Source: DASSUW01 sp963830725 (GTDB lineage Bacteria > Actinomycetota > Thermoleophilia > Solirubrobacterales > Solirubrobacteraceae). Taken from it: a stretch of 64,000 bases of DNA. The notes under the pieces were generated by a model, which had not been told where the DNA came from, made no database searches, and was given only the letters and a program-made list of their open reading frames with translations. Where the stretch lies: NCBI GenBank assembly GCA_963830725.1, contig CAWHNO010000002.1, positions 496,001-560,000 of the forward strand, in the 5' to 3' direction. Position 1 is the first letter of the stretch. Each line of letters opens with the position of its first letter. Below, piece by piece: positions 44,358 to 53,704 of the stretch. The position numbers and the translations under genes were made by a program.

Positions 44358-44455
44358 CCTCTGTTGTCAAGCGCGATCATGCAAGCGCGACGAAGTCGAG
44401 GTAGTGGCACGCGCGCGTCGGTGCACCGGGCCAACCCCGCCAGGGGACCGCTTGA

Positions 44456-45505
44456 TTAGTTGGTGTGGGCGACGACGAGCGAGTCGGCTGCGGATTGGGC
44501 GCCCCAGAGCTCGCCCGGGCGGCCGAGGAGCTGGCGCACCGCCGCGCCGTCGGCGGGCCATGGGTAGGTGCGGAAGCGGCGTGTGCGCGGGTCGAAGCGG
44601 ACGAGCCGGTTGGAGCCGAAGTCACTGAGCCAGACGATGTCGTGGTCGTCGACGTAGATCGCGTAGGGCTGCGGCGCCTCGCCGGGGAGCTTCCACTCGC
44701 GCCAGCGGCGCGTCGCCGGGTCGTAGCGGCCGAGGCGGCCGGCGACGTACTCGCTGATCCACAACCGGCCCGCGGAGTCCGACCACACTCGCCGTGCGCC
44801 CTGTCCGGCGGTCGGCGGGTCGAGAACCGTCGCGCGGCCGGACCGCAGGTCGACGTGGCCGAGGTAGCTGCCGGCGAGCGAGGCGTAGTAGACCTCGCCG
44901 GCGGGCGTGCTGTCGATCCCGTACGGACCGCCGCCGCGTGGGGCGTCGAAGACGCGCATCCGCCCGTGCGGGTGTCGAGCCGGCCGTAGATGCCCGACTG
45001 CCCTGTGAACCACAGAGTGCGGCCGCTGAATGTGGCCGTGTTGAGGTTCGCGTCCGGCCGGTCGGCGGGCAGCGGGAAGACGCGCACCCGATGGGTCCGG
45101 TCGTCGACGCGGACGATCGCGTTGAGGCCGCCGTCAGTCACCCACGCGGCGCCGCCCGGGCCCACGATCACGCCGTGCGGCGCGGAGCCCTGGCCGAGTT
45201 CGATCTCCTCGACGTCGCCGGTGCGCGGGTCGAGCAGCCCGAGCCTGCCGGTGTGCTGGGCCGTGTACCAGACCCTCCCGTCGGCGCGCCGGCGCGACGT
45301 CGTGCGGATGCGATCCCGCCGGCACCGGGAACGCCCGCAGTCGCACGCGGACGCGCCCCGGAGTCGCCTCCGGCGTGCGCTCCGCGGCCGGCGTCGCCGT
45401 GGCCGTGACGGTGGGCTCGGCGCGGCGAACCGTCGCATCGTCGTCGCCGCCTCCTCCGCATCCCGCGAGCACGGCAGCGGCCAGGATGAGCGTTCTCCGG
45501 CGCAT
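44456..45505 (-). CDS. Vgb-like beta-propeller lipoprotein (streptogramin-lyase family), two frame slips
   Basis: About 349 residues. MRRRTLILAAAVLAGCGGGG is a lipoprotein signal with a lipobox cysteine, followed by a Thr/Ala/Pro linker. The rest is a propeller of repeats such as HDVAPAADGRVWYTAQHTGR, HGVIVGPGGAAWVTDGGLNA, YGIDSTPAGEVYYASLAGSY, and YAIYVDDHDIVWLSDFGSNR, the pattern of virginiamycin B lyase. Resistance activity should not be assumed: most family members are of unknown function. Slips near 45292 and 44960. TATGTT (45516-45521, minus) is 10 nt before the start. Confidence 0.75.
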
Positions 45506-45554
45506 CGCTCGGCCCAACATACGCCCGCGCACCGCGGTCGGTTCGGCTCTGCTC

Positions 45555-45560
45555 TAGCCT
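45555..45560 (+). promoter_or_regulatory. -10 hexamer TAGCCT before typA
   Basis: Ends 9 nt before the GTG at 45570 with no Shine-Dalgarno sequence between. Confidence 0.4.
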
Positions 45561-45569
45561 CGATGCGCG

Positions 45570-47396
45570 GTGCAGCGCCGCGAGGACCTCCGCAACGTCG
45601 CCATCATCGCCCACGTCGACCACGGGAAGACGACGCTCGTCGACGCCATGCTGTGGCAGTCCGGCGCCTTCCGCGCGAACCAGGACGTGGCCGAGCGCGT
45701 GATGGACTCGATGGACCTCGAGCGCGAGAAGGGCATCACGATCCTGGCCAAGAACACGGCCGTCCAGTACGGCGCCGTGAAGCTCAACATCGTCGACACG
45801 CCCGGCCACGCCGACTTCGGCGGCGAGGTCGAGCGGGGGCTGACGATGGTCGACGGCGTGCTGCTGCTGGTCGACGCCTCCGAGGGCCCGCTGCCGCAGA
45901 CGCGCTTCGTGCTGCGCAAGGCGCTCGAAGGCCGGCTGCCGGTGATCCTCGTCGTCAACAAGGTCGACCGGCCGGACGCACGCATCGCCGAGGTGGTCGA
46001 CGAGGTCTACGAGCTGTTCCTCGATCTCGACGCGCGCGAGGACCAGATCGAGTTCCCGATCGTCTACACGAACGCGAAGGCCGGCTGGGCGAGCCTCACC
46101 GAAGGCGAGGAAGGAACCGACCTCGCACCGCTGATGGACCTGCTGGTGGAGCACGTCCCGGCCCCGCTGCACGACCCCGAGCACCCGCTTCAGGCCCATG
46201 TGACGAACCTCGACGCGAGCCCGTACCTGGGCCGGCTGGCGATCTGCCGGGTGCGGCACGGAACCATCCGACGCGGCCAGAACCTCGCCTGGTGCCGCGC
46301 CGACGGCACCATCACCCAGGCCAAGGTCGCGGAGCTCTACATCACCGAGGCGCTCGACCGCGTCGAGGCCGACGAGGCCGGACCGGGCGAGATCATCGCC
46401 GTCGCCGGCCTGCCGGAGGTGACGATCGGCGAGACTCTGGCCGACCCCGAGGACGCGCGCCCGCTGCCCGTCATCACCGTCGACGAGCCGTCGCTGTCGG
46501 TGACCGTCGGCCAGAACACGTCACCGCTCGCCGGCCAGCACGGAGACAAGCTCACGGCCCGCCAGATCAAGGACCGGCTCGACGCCGAAACGATCGGCAA
46601 CGTCTCGATCCGCGTGCTGGAGACCGAGCGGCCCGACACGTGGGAGGTCCAGGGCCGCGGCGAGCTGCAGCTCGCCGTGCTGGTCGAGCTGATGCGGCGC
46701 GAGGGCTTCGAGCTGACCGTCGGCAAGCCCCAGGTGGTCACACGGCAACTCAACGGCACCGCCCACGAGCCGGTCGAGCGCATGACGATCGACATCCCCG
46801 AGGACTACGTCGGCGTCGTCACCCAGCTGCTCGCGCTGCGCAAGGGCCGGATGGAGCAGATGGTCAACCATGGCACCGGCTGGGTGCGAATGGACTATCT
46901 CGTCCCCGCGCGCGGGCTGATCGGCTTCCGCACCGAGTTCCTCACCGAGACGCGCGGCACCGGCCTGCTGCACCACGTCTTCGACCGCTGGGAGCCGTGG
47001 GCCGGCGAGCTGCGCCTGCGCCCCACCGGCTCGCTCGTCGCCGACCGGCGCGGCAAGGTCGCCAGCTTCGCGCTCTTCAACCTGCAGGAGCGCGGCGTGC
47101 TGTTCGTCGAACCCGGCGAGGACGTCTACGAGGGCATGATCGTCGGCGAGAACGCCCGCGCCGAGGACCTCGACGTCAACGCCTGCAAGGAGAAGCACCT
47201 GACGAATATGCGCTCGTCGACCTCGGACGTGCTGGTGCGGCTCGTGCCGCCGCGCCGCCTGAGCCTCGACCAGGCGCTCGAGTTCGTGCGCGAGGACGAG
47301 GCGGTCGAGGTGACGCCGCACGCCGTGCGGCTGCGCAAGGCGGCGCTCGACCAGACGGCCCGCGTCAAGGCCGCCCGCGCTCGCGCTCGCGCGTAA
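45570..47396 (+). CDS. typA: Ribosome-associated translational GTPase TypA/BipA
   Basis: A 608-residue GTPase of full length. P-loop AHVDHGKTT (14-22), switch I REKGITI, DTPGH (76-80), NKVD (130-133), then domain II, EF-G-like domains III and V (RGELQLAVLVELMRREGFEL; RGLIGFRTEFLTETRGTGLL) and the BipA-specific C-terminal part (GMIVGENARAEDLDVNACKE; KEKHLTNMRSS). It binds the ribosome and helps 50S assembly, mainly under stress or cold. Monocistronic. Confidence 0.96.
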   Translation: MQRREDLRNVAIIAHVDHGKTTLVDAMLWQSGAFRANQDVAERVMDSMDLEREKGITILAKNTAVQYGAVKLNIVDTPGHADFGGEVERGLTMVDGVLLLVDASEGPLPQTRFVLRKALEGRLPVILVVNKVDRPDARIAEVVDEVYELFLDLDAREDQIEFPIVYTNAKAGWASLTEGEEGTDLAPLMDLLVEHVPAPLHDPEHPLQAHVTNLDASPYLGRLAICRVRHGTIRRGQNLAWCRADGTITQAKVAELYITEALDRVEADEAGPGEIIAVAGLPEVTIGETLADPEDARPLPVITVDEPSLSVTVGQNTSPLAGQHGDKLTARQIKDRLDAETIGNVSIRVLETERPDTWEVQGRGELQLAVLVELMRREGFELTVGKPQVVTRQLNGTAHEPVERMTIDIPEDYVGVVTQLLALRKGRMEQMVNHGTGWVRMDYLVPARGLIGFRTEFLTETRGTGLLHHVFDRWEPWAGELRLRPTGSLVADRRGKVASFALFNLQERGVLFVEPGEDVYEGMIVGENARAEDLDVNACKEKHLTNMRSSTSDVLVRLVPPRRLSLDQALEFVREDEAVEVTPHAVRLRKAALDQTARVKAARARARA

Positions 47397-47443
47397 TCCT
47401 TTCGGACGAGCACGTTCGTCCTCGCGCACGAGGCGGACCGGTT

Positions 47444-47449
47444 TACCGT
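47444..47449 (+). promoter_or_regulatory. -10 hexamer TACCGT before the NarL-type kinase
   Basis: Ends 7 nt before the ATG at 47457; no ribosome-binding site between. Confidence 0.45.
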
Positions 47450-47456
47450 TGGCGTG

Positions 47457-48870
47457 ATGTCCCGCCTGCGGCTGCGCCCGCTGTTCGCCGACCTTCTGCT
47501 CGCGGTCGTGCTGACGCTGGTCGCGCTCGCGCTCATGGAGAGCGGCCGCCCGGCCGCCGAATCGTCCGGCCCCGCGCCGACGTGGTCCGTGAACCCGCCA
47601 CCGGAGGACGCCAAGCCGGGCGCCGTCTGGAACGTGCGGCTCGCCGTGTTCGAGGACGGCGAGCCGGAGTCGCTCCACGGCAAGGCGCTCCCGCTGGTCA
47701 CGGCACAGAGCACGACGACGGGCGAGTGGACGACCACGCAGGCGCGGCCGACCGGCAGCGCCGGCTTCTACAGCGCCCGCATCGTCCTGCGCGACGGCGG
47801 CGACTACCTGTACTCGGTGCTGCTGCCCGACGGAGCCGCGCGCGCCGACGGCGAGGACCCGCCCGGCCCGTCCGGCGCGCTCGTGCTGCTCACGCTCCTG
47901 TCGACGCTCCCGATCGCGCTCCGGCGGCGCCGGCCTCTGCCCGTGCTCGCGGTCACGCTCGCGGCCGCGCTGGCCGCCGACGTCGCCTACGACAGCTTCC
48001 CGTTCCCCGGCCCGCTCGTCGCGCTCTACAGCGTCGGCGCCCACGTCGGCCGGCCGACCTCGCTGTACGCGGCGGGAGCCACCGCTGCCGCGCTCGCGCT
48101 CCTGCTGCTCGGAGACAGTGGTCTCGGCTTCTGGGAGATCGCGGCGATCGAGGCCGTGTTCGCGGCCGCCTGGCTGCTGGGCGACAACCTGCGCACGCGG
48201 CGCGAGCGCGCCGCCAGGCTCGAGGCCGAGCGCCAGGCCAACGTGCAGCGCACCGCCGCCGAGGAGCAGGCGCGGATGGCGCGCGAGCTGCACGACATCA
48301 TCGGCCACAGCGTGAGCGTGATGACGATCCAGGCCGCGGCCGCCGGCGACGCCTTCGACAGCCGGCCGGCGCAGGTCCGTGAAGCGCTGCGGGCGATCGA
48401 GTCGACGGGCCGCGAGACGCTGGCCGAGCTGCGCCGGCTGCTGGCCGGCGTGCAGCCGGACGACAGCGGCGCCTTCGCCCCCGCCCCCGGGCCTCGACAA
48501 CCTCGACGCGCTGGCCGAGCGCGTCCGAGCGGCGGGCCTGGCCGTCGAGCTGACCGTCGACCGGGGGCCGGCGCCGCTGCCGCCGAGCGTCGACCTGTCG
48601 GCGTACCGGATCGTGCAGGAGGCGCTGACGAACACGCTCAAGCACGCCCACGCGACGACGGCACGCGTCGAGGTGCGCGAGACCGGCGGCACGCTGGAGA
48701 TCGACATCGTCGACGACGGGCAGGGAGCCGAGACGCTGACGCCCGGCCACGGCATCATCGGCATGCGCGAGCGCGCGGCGCTCTTCGGCGGGCACCTCAG
48801 CGCCGGCCCCGCGCCCAGCGGCGGGTTCGCGGTCCGCGCGCGGATCCCGGTCGGGGAGCCGGTGTCGTGA
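47457..48870 (+). CDS. NarL/DesK-type sensor histidine kinase, one frame slip
   Basis: About 470 residues. One membrane helix at 9-27, an extracytoplasmic domain to about 140, four more helices (140-240), then a HisKA_3 dimerisation domain (MARELHDIIGHSVSVMTIQA with the phospho-histidine) and HATPase_c (YRIVQEALTNTLKHAHATTA, IDIVDDGQGAETLTPGHGII, GMRERAALFGG). The long extracytoplasmic segment at 30-140 is unusual for the group. At 48492 an extra base changes GGC to GGGC and shifts the frame. The TGA overlaps the response-regulator GTG. Confidence 0.85.
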
Positions 48871-49529
48871 GTCTGCGCATCCTGCTCGTCGACGACCAGG
48901 CACTGGTCCGCAGCGGCTTCCGGCTGATCCTCGAGACGCGCGAGGATCTCGAGGTCGTCGGCGAGGCGGAGGACGGCCGCGAGGCCGTCGAGCTCGCCCG
49001 CAGGCTCAGCCCGGACGTGATCCTGATGGACGTGCGGATGCCGAACGTCGACGGCGTCGAGGCGACGCGGCGGCTGGCGGCCGCGGGCTCGCCCGCCCGC
49101 GTCCTCATCCTCACCACCTTCGACCTCGACGAGTACGTGTACGAGGCGATCCGCGCCGGCGCGAGCGGCTTCCTGCTCAAGGACGTCCAGCCCGCGCAGC
49201 TCGTCGAGGCGATCCGAGTCGTCGCGGCCGGCGAGGCGCTGCTCGCGCCGTCGGTCACGCGCCGGCTGCTCGACCACTTCGCCGACCAGCTCCCGGGCGC
49301 GCAGCCGCAACCGCCGCCGGAGCTGGCGCGCCTGACCGAGCGCGAGCGCGAGATCCTCACGCTGCTCGCCGGCGGGCTCTCGAACGCGGAGCTGGCCGAG
49401 CGGCTCTTCCTCAGCGAGACGACCGTCAAGACTCACGTCTCCAGCGTGCTGCGCAAGCTCGGCCTGCGCGATCGCGTCCAGGCCGTGGTGCTCGCGTACC
49501 AGGTCGGCCTCGTGCGGCCTCGTCCCTGA
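48867..49529 (+). CDS. NarL/FixJ-type response regulator
   Basis: A 220-residue regulator: receiver domain (ILLVDDQALVRSGFRLILET, VILMDVRMPNVDGVEATRRL with the phospho-aspartate, LTTFDLDEYVYEAIRAGASG, FLLKD lysine) and LuxR HTH (LTEREREILTLLAGGLSNAE, LAERLFLSETTVKTHVSSVL). Partner of the kinase upstream (GTGA overlap). It probably regulates the ABC exporter that follows, a frequent arrangement. Confidence 0.92.
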   Translation: MSLRILLVDDQALVRSGFRLILETREDLEVVGEAEDGREAVELARRLSPDVILMDVRMPNVDGVEATRRLAAAGSPARVLILTTFDLDEYVYEAIRAGASGFLLKDVQPAQLVEAIRVVAAGEALLAPSVTRRLLDHFADQLPGAQPQPPPELARLTEREREILTLLAGGLSNAELAERLFLSETTVKTHVSSVLRKLGLRDRVQAVVLAYQVGLVRPRP

Positions 49530-49543
49530 GGACGAGACGAAGA

Positions 49544-49584
49544 CCCTCCGTGAGCACGAGCCGAACCGTGCTCGAGCCGGAGGG
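49544..49584. terminator. Stem-loop between the two-component pair and the ABC genes
   Basis: CCCTCCG-T-GAGCACG, loop AGCCGAAC, CGTGCTC-GAGC-CGGAGGG: two stems of 7 bp with a bulge, 15 bp after the regulator stop. No T-run. Its 3' arm ends 9 bp before the next -10 hexamer, so it could also be a regulatory site. Confidence 0.5.
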
Positions 49585-49593
49585 CCTCCGGCG

Positions 49594-49599
49594 TACGGT
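49594..49599 (+). promoter_or_regulatory. -10 hexamer TACGGT before the ABC genes
   Basis: Ends 6 nt before the ATG at 49606; leaderless start inferred. Confidence 0.5.
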
Positions 49600-49605
49600 C
49601 GCGTC

Positions 49606-50522
<917 letters not shown>

Positions 50523-50526
<4 letters not shown>

Positions 50527-51290
50527 GGCTCGTGAGTGCCGAGTTCCTGAAGCTCTACAAGCGCACCGGCATCGTCCTCGCCGCGTTCGCCCTGACCGTC
50601 GTGCCCGCGTTGATCATGATGGTGGTCACCGGCGACGGCGACTTCGACACGGGCGGGATGCGGAGCTTCGCCGACCAGTTCGGCGTCGTCGCGATGCTCA
50701 GCCTCGTGAGCGGCATCCTCGTCGGCGCCACGATCGGCACCGCGGACGTGACCTCCGGCGTGTTCCGCGACCTGGTGGTGACGGGCCGGTCGCGGCTCGA
50801 CCTCTACGCGGCGCGCGTGCCCGCCGGGCTGCTGCTCGTGCTCTCGGCGGCCGCCGCCGGGTTCGCGATCGTGGTCGCGACGGGGTTCCTCTCTGCCGGC
50901 TCGCAGCCTGCCTCGCTCGACGGCTTCGGCACCGTCGCCCCCGAGACCGGCGTGATCGTCAAAGGCGGGCTGTGGCTCGCGCTCACGACCGCCGTCGGCT
51001 TCGCGCTCGCGTTCGGCGTCGCCTCGGTGGTCGGCTCGCCGGGCGGCTCGATCGCGGTCCTGCTCGCGCTCTGGCTCGTCGTGACCCCGCTGGTCCAGAG
51101 CTTCGACGCCGACGGCTGGCTGTTCGATCTGCTCGTGATCTCGGGCCTCGACCGCGTGATGCCCGCCGGGATGACCGCGGGCGATCCGGTGACGCAGATG
51201 TCGCTCACGGCCGGCATCGCGGTCCTGATCGCCTGGACGACGATCCCGCTGCTCGCCGGGGCGTGGCGGACCATGAGCCGCGACGCTTAG
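50523..51290 (+). CDS. ABC-2 type transporter permease
   Basis: A 255-residue protein with six predicted membrane helices (about 15-35, 57-80, 100-125, 150-170, 175-195 and 228-248). LVSAEFLKLYKRTGIVLAAF is the typical N-terminal start of ABC-2 permeases, and GATIGTADVTSGVFRDLVVT the conserved loop. It pairs with the ATPase just upstream, giving a two-gene exporter. Ends 15 bp before a large inverted repeat. Confidence 0.87.
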
Positions 51291-51306
51291 CGGTCGTGGG
51301 CCACGT

Positions 51307-51466
51307 AGCCTGGATCCACCGATCATCGTGGATGCCTCGGCGCCGTGGGCGCCGCCGGGGTCGATCGGCCGAGCATCCTCAGGGTGGACCCTTTGGAGCG
51401 AGGCCGATCGGCATCCGGCGGTGATCCACGGTGGCGAGGCGCCGCGAGAATCGGTGGATCCAGGCT
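51307..51466. repeat. 160-bp region bounded by a 17-bp perfect inverted repeat
   Basis: Arms AGCCTGGATCCACCGAT (51307-51323) and its exact complement ATCGGTGGATCCAGGCT (51450-51466), 126 bp apart. A second perfect pair is nested inside: CGATCGGCC (51362-51370) and GGCCGATCG (51402-51410), around GGGTGGACCC. It fills the gap between converging genes, and the right arm touches the stop of the minus-strand gene. No target-site duplication is seen, so a mobile MITE is not shown. Confidence 0.65.
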
Positions 51467-51855
51467 TAGCAGCCGCCCGCCAGCCGGGGCGGCGCGCGGT
51501 CGCCGACCTCGAGCCGCACCAGCTCGACGCCGTTGCGCTCGAGCGTGGCGTCGACGTCGTCGCCGGTGACGCGCTGCACGTAGCGGTCGCCGTCGGCGCT
51601 GAGGTGGATGTCGAGCCCATGACGGAGCGCCGTGCGCATGAAGTGGCCGCCGGCGAACTGCAGCGACGGGACCGTGTCGGCGTAGCGATGGCGCCGCTGC
51701 CGGTAGCACTGTTGCGTGCGGTCGACCTCCACGAGCACGGTGTCGACCGCGCGCTCGCGCGCCAGCACCGCGGCCGAGCGGGCGGGTTCCATGTCGCGCG
51801 CCACGAAGAACGCGATGACCACGATCAGGCCGAGGAGGACCAGCCGCCCATCCAC
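51466..51855 (-). CDS. Unknown single-span protein, pilin-like N-terminus
   Basis: A 129-residue protein not recognised. Residues 4-19 form one hydrophobic helix (RLVLLGLIVVIAFFVARD) followed by a polar body: ARERAVDTVLVEVDRTQQCY, RHRYADTVPSLQFAGG, LRHGLDIHLSADGDRYVQRV, and an end rich in Pro and Gly with a final Cys. A short helix, a charged amphipathic stretch and a small beta-domain resemble type IV pilin-like minor subunits, but no prepilin peptidase motif is clear. The hexamer TAAAGT (51863-51868, minus) ends 7 nt before the GTG. Divergent from the next unknown gene by 38 bp. Confidence 0.5.
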   Translation of the reverse strand: MDGRLVLLGLIVVIAFFVARDMEPARSAAVLARERAVDTVLVEVDRTQQCYRQRRHRYADTVPSLQFAGGHFMRTALRHGLDIHLSADGDRYVQRVTGDDVDATLERNGVELVRLEVGDRAPPRLAGGC

Positions 51856-51862
51856 CCGAACG

Positions 51863-51868
51863 ACTTTA
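51863..51868 (-). promoter_or_regulatory. -10 hexamer TAAAGT
   Basis: Minus strand, ends 7 nt before the GTG start at 51855. Confidence 0.4.
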
Positions 51869-51893
51869 CGCCTGAGCGGGTACTCGTCACCAC

Positions 51894-53693
51894 GTGACGC
51901 TCATCGCCGAGACGCTCGATCCGCTCGAGCCGGCCGGCGCCGCCGAGCTGTACCGGCGCGTCGATGAGGCGCCCGTCCAGATCGTGCCGCGCGCCGAGCT
52001 GGCCGGCCACGTCGGATTGACCGACCGCGAGCTGTACCGGCTCGGCTGCACGACGGCGTCGCCCGGCGTCCGTGAAGCGCTCGCGATGGTCGGTTGGCGC
52101 GTGGTCGCCTTCGCCGGAGCGGTCGTGGCCGCGGTCGGGCTCGCGATGGCCGTGGCCGGGACGCTCGTGCCGCTGCTCGGCGGCCTGGGCGACCCCGATC
52201 CCATCGACGTCCCGCGCGGCTTCGGGCTCGCCGTCGTGGCCATCGCCACGGCCGCAGGCGGCGGCTGGCTGCTGCGGCGGGCGGTCCGCGCCCTGCGCCG
52301 CCTTGCGGCGCGGCGACGCCGCGCGGGCGGGCACGCCGTCGCGCCGGCTGACGATCGCCAGGCCCGCGCGACGGTCGCCGTGCTGCGGTCGCCCGGGGTC
52401 GTGCGCGTCCAGCTGCTGTGGGTGCGCGGTGCCGCCGGCGATCCCGCCGACGTCGAGCTGCGGGTGCTCGCCGAGCGCGTCATCGAGGAGGACGACGGCG
52501 GGCGGGCGGAGGACGCGGTCGCCGCGCTGTCGGAGATCGCGCTGCGAGCCGACAGCGCGCATGCGCTCCGCCTCAGCCACGGCCTCGCCGCGCTCGGGCT
52601 GCGGCGCAGGCTCGGTCGGCGCGCCGCGCGGCGGCGCGACAGGCTCCGCCGGGACGCTCGCGGGCGGTTCGTACGCTCCGGCGACGGCATGGATCCGGTC
52701 GTCGGAGCGAGCTGGGCGCCGGGGCCGCGAACCGACGACGGCTTCGATCCCGTCGTCGAGGCGAGCTGGGCGCCGGGGCCGCGAACCGACGACGGCTTCG
52801 ATCCCGTCGTCGACGCGAGCTGGGCGCCGGAGCCGCTGACGGACGACGGCGCCGCCGAGCTCGCCCGCCGCGTGTCCCTGGCGCCGGCCGAGCGCTGGAC
52901 CGCCGCGTCGCTGGCGCCGCTGCTCGTCGAGCGGCCTGATCCGCGCCTGCCACACCCGCGGCTCTGGCCGGAGAGGCTCGACCGTGAGCGCCGCAAGCCC
53001 ACGCGGCTGCCGCAGCTGCGACAGCTGCGCGGCGTGGTCTGGATCGGCTGCGCGACGTTCGTGATCGCGATGTTCTCGGGCGGTGACGAAGCGGCGCCGA
53101 CGGCGACCGCGGTGGCCATCGGCGTAGCCGGCCTGGCCGGCGCCGCGCTCGCCTGGGCTGGGCCGCCGGCGCGTGATCGCCCGCAGCCCGGCCGTGCGGC
53201 TGTGGCGAGCCGCCCGCGCCGACCGCGCCCGGCGGCGTGTTCGCCGTCGCCCGCGGCCGCCGACCGGACCGTGCTCCTGCACATCCGCGCCGCCGTCAAC
53301 GACGAGCGGGGCGGCGAGCTCGAGGTGCAGACCCTCGCCCGGCGCGGCGACACCGACCTCGAGACGCTGCGCACGCTGTGGACCGTGGCCGACGACGCGC
53401 GCATGCGGTCGCAGAGCGCCGGCGAGCAGGCGCACCGTCTGCGCTCGCTGCTCGCGCGCCTGGGCCGCGTGACCGCGCCCCCGGAGTCGAGCCTCGCGCG
53501 CGAGCCGCTGGTCTGGATCGCGGCGCTCGTCGTGCCGCTGCTGCTCGCCTCCTCGGTCAAGCACTTCATCGCCGGCACCTGGTTCGAGGACGGCGTCGGC
53601 AACCGCGTCATCAGCTACGCCTGGCCGATCTTCGCGGCACTGCTGCTCGTGCGCGCCGCGCGGGCGCTTCGCGACCCGTACGCGCGCGAATAG
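51894..53693 (+). CDS. Unknown membrane protein with 18-residue tandem repeat
   Basis: A 599-residue protein not recognised. Layout: residues 1-60 soluble; two membrane helices at about 67-92 and 110-128; a long Arg/Ala-rich soluble stretch; at about 263-317 three copies of an 18-residue repeat (DGFDPVVEASWAPGPRTD); two helices near 383-424; a second soluble domain (TVLLHIRAAVNDERGGELEV, TLARRGDTDLETLRTLWTVA); and two helices near 535-590. The two soluble parts look related (each has a V-x-L-x-I/V-x-R strand and an E-x-L-R helix), suggesting an internal duplication. GTG start. Divergent from the pilin-like gene. Confidence 0.55.
   Translation: MTLIAETLDPLEPAGAAELYRRVDEAPVQIVPRAELAGHVGLTDRELYRLGCTTASPGVREALAMVGWRVVAFAGAVVAAVGLAMAVAGTLVPLLGGLGDPDPIDVPRGFGLAVVAIATAAGGGWLLRRAVRALRRLAARRRRAGGHAVAPADDRQARATVAVLRSPGVVRVQLLWVRGAAGDPADVELRVLAERVIEEDDGGRAEDAVAALSEIALRADSAHALRLSHGLAALGLRRRLGRRAARRRDRLRRDARGRFVRSGDGMDPVVGASWAPGPRTDDGFDPVVEASWAPGPRTDDGFDPVVDASWAPEPLTDDGAAELARRVSLAPAERWTAASLAPLLVERPDPRLPHPRLWPERLDRERRKPTRLPQLRQLRGVVWIGCATFVIAMFSGGDEAAPTATAVAIGVAGLAGAALAWAGPPARDRPQPGRAAVASRPRRPRPAACSPSPAAADRTVLLHIRAAVNDERGGELEVQTLARRGDTDLETLRTLWTVADDARMRSQSAGEQAHRLRSLLARLGRVTAPPESSLAREPLVWIAALVVPLLLASSVKHFIAGTWFEDGVGNRVISYAWPIFAALLLVRAARALRDPYARE
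52682..52843 (+). repeat. Three tandem 54-bp units inside the unknown membrane protein
   Basis: Units at 52682-52735, 52736-52789 and 52790-52843, each 18 codons, in frame. The first two share long identical runs (for example GCGAGCTGGGCGCCGGGGCC), which points to recent duplication. Not CRISPR: no spacers. Confidence 0.85.
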
Positions 53694-53696
53694 GAT
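53691..53696 (+). promoter_or_regulatory. -10 hexamer TAGGAT before the TrpB2-like gene
   Basis: Ends 8 nt before the ATG at 53705 and includes the TAG stop of the gene before. Confidence 0.4.
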
Positions 53697-53704
53697 CGCT
53701 CGCC

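Noticed and set aside
44365..44370. TTGACA as the -35 of the GntR operon
   Set aside because: Only 7 bp from the TACGGT hexamer, which is better placed relative to the start codon; no -10 is seen 17 bp from TTGACA.
51307..51466. The 51.3-kb inverted repeat as a MITE
   Set aside because: No flanking duplication of target bases and no second copy in the window; kept only as an inverted-repeat region.
52682..52843. Tandem repeats as a possible CRISPR array
   Set aside because: Units are contiguous, 54 bp, in frame with a long gene and have no unique spacers.
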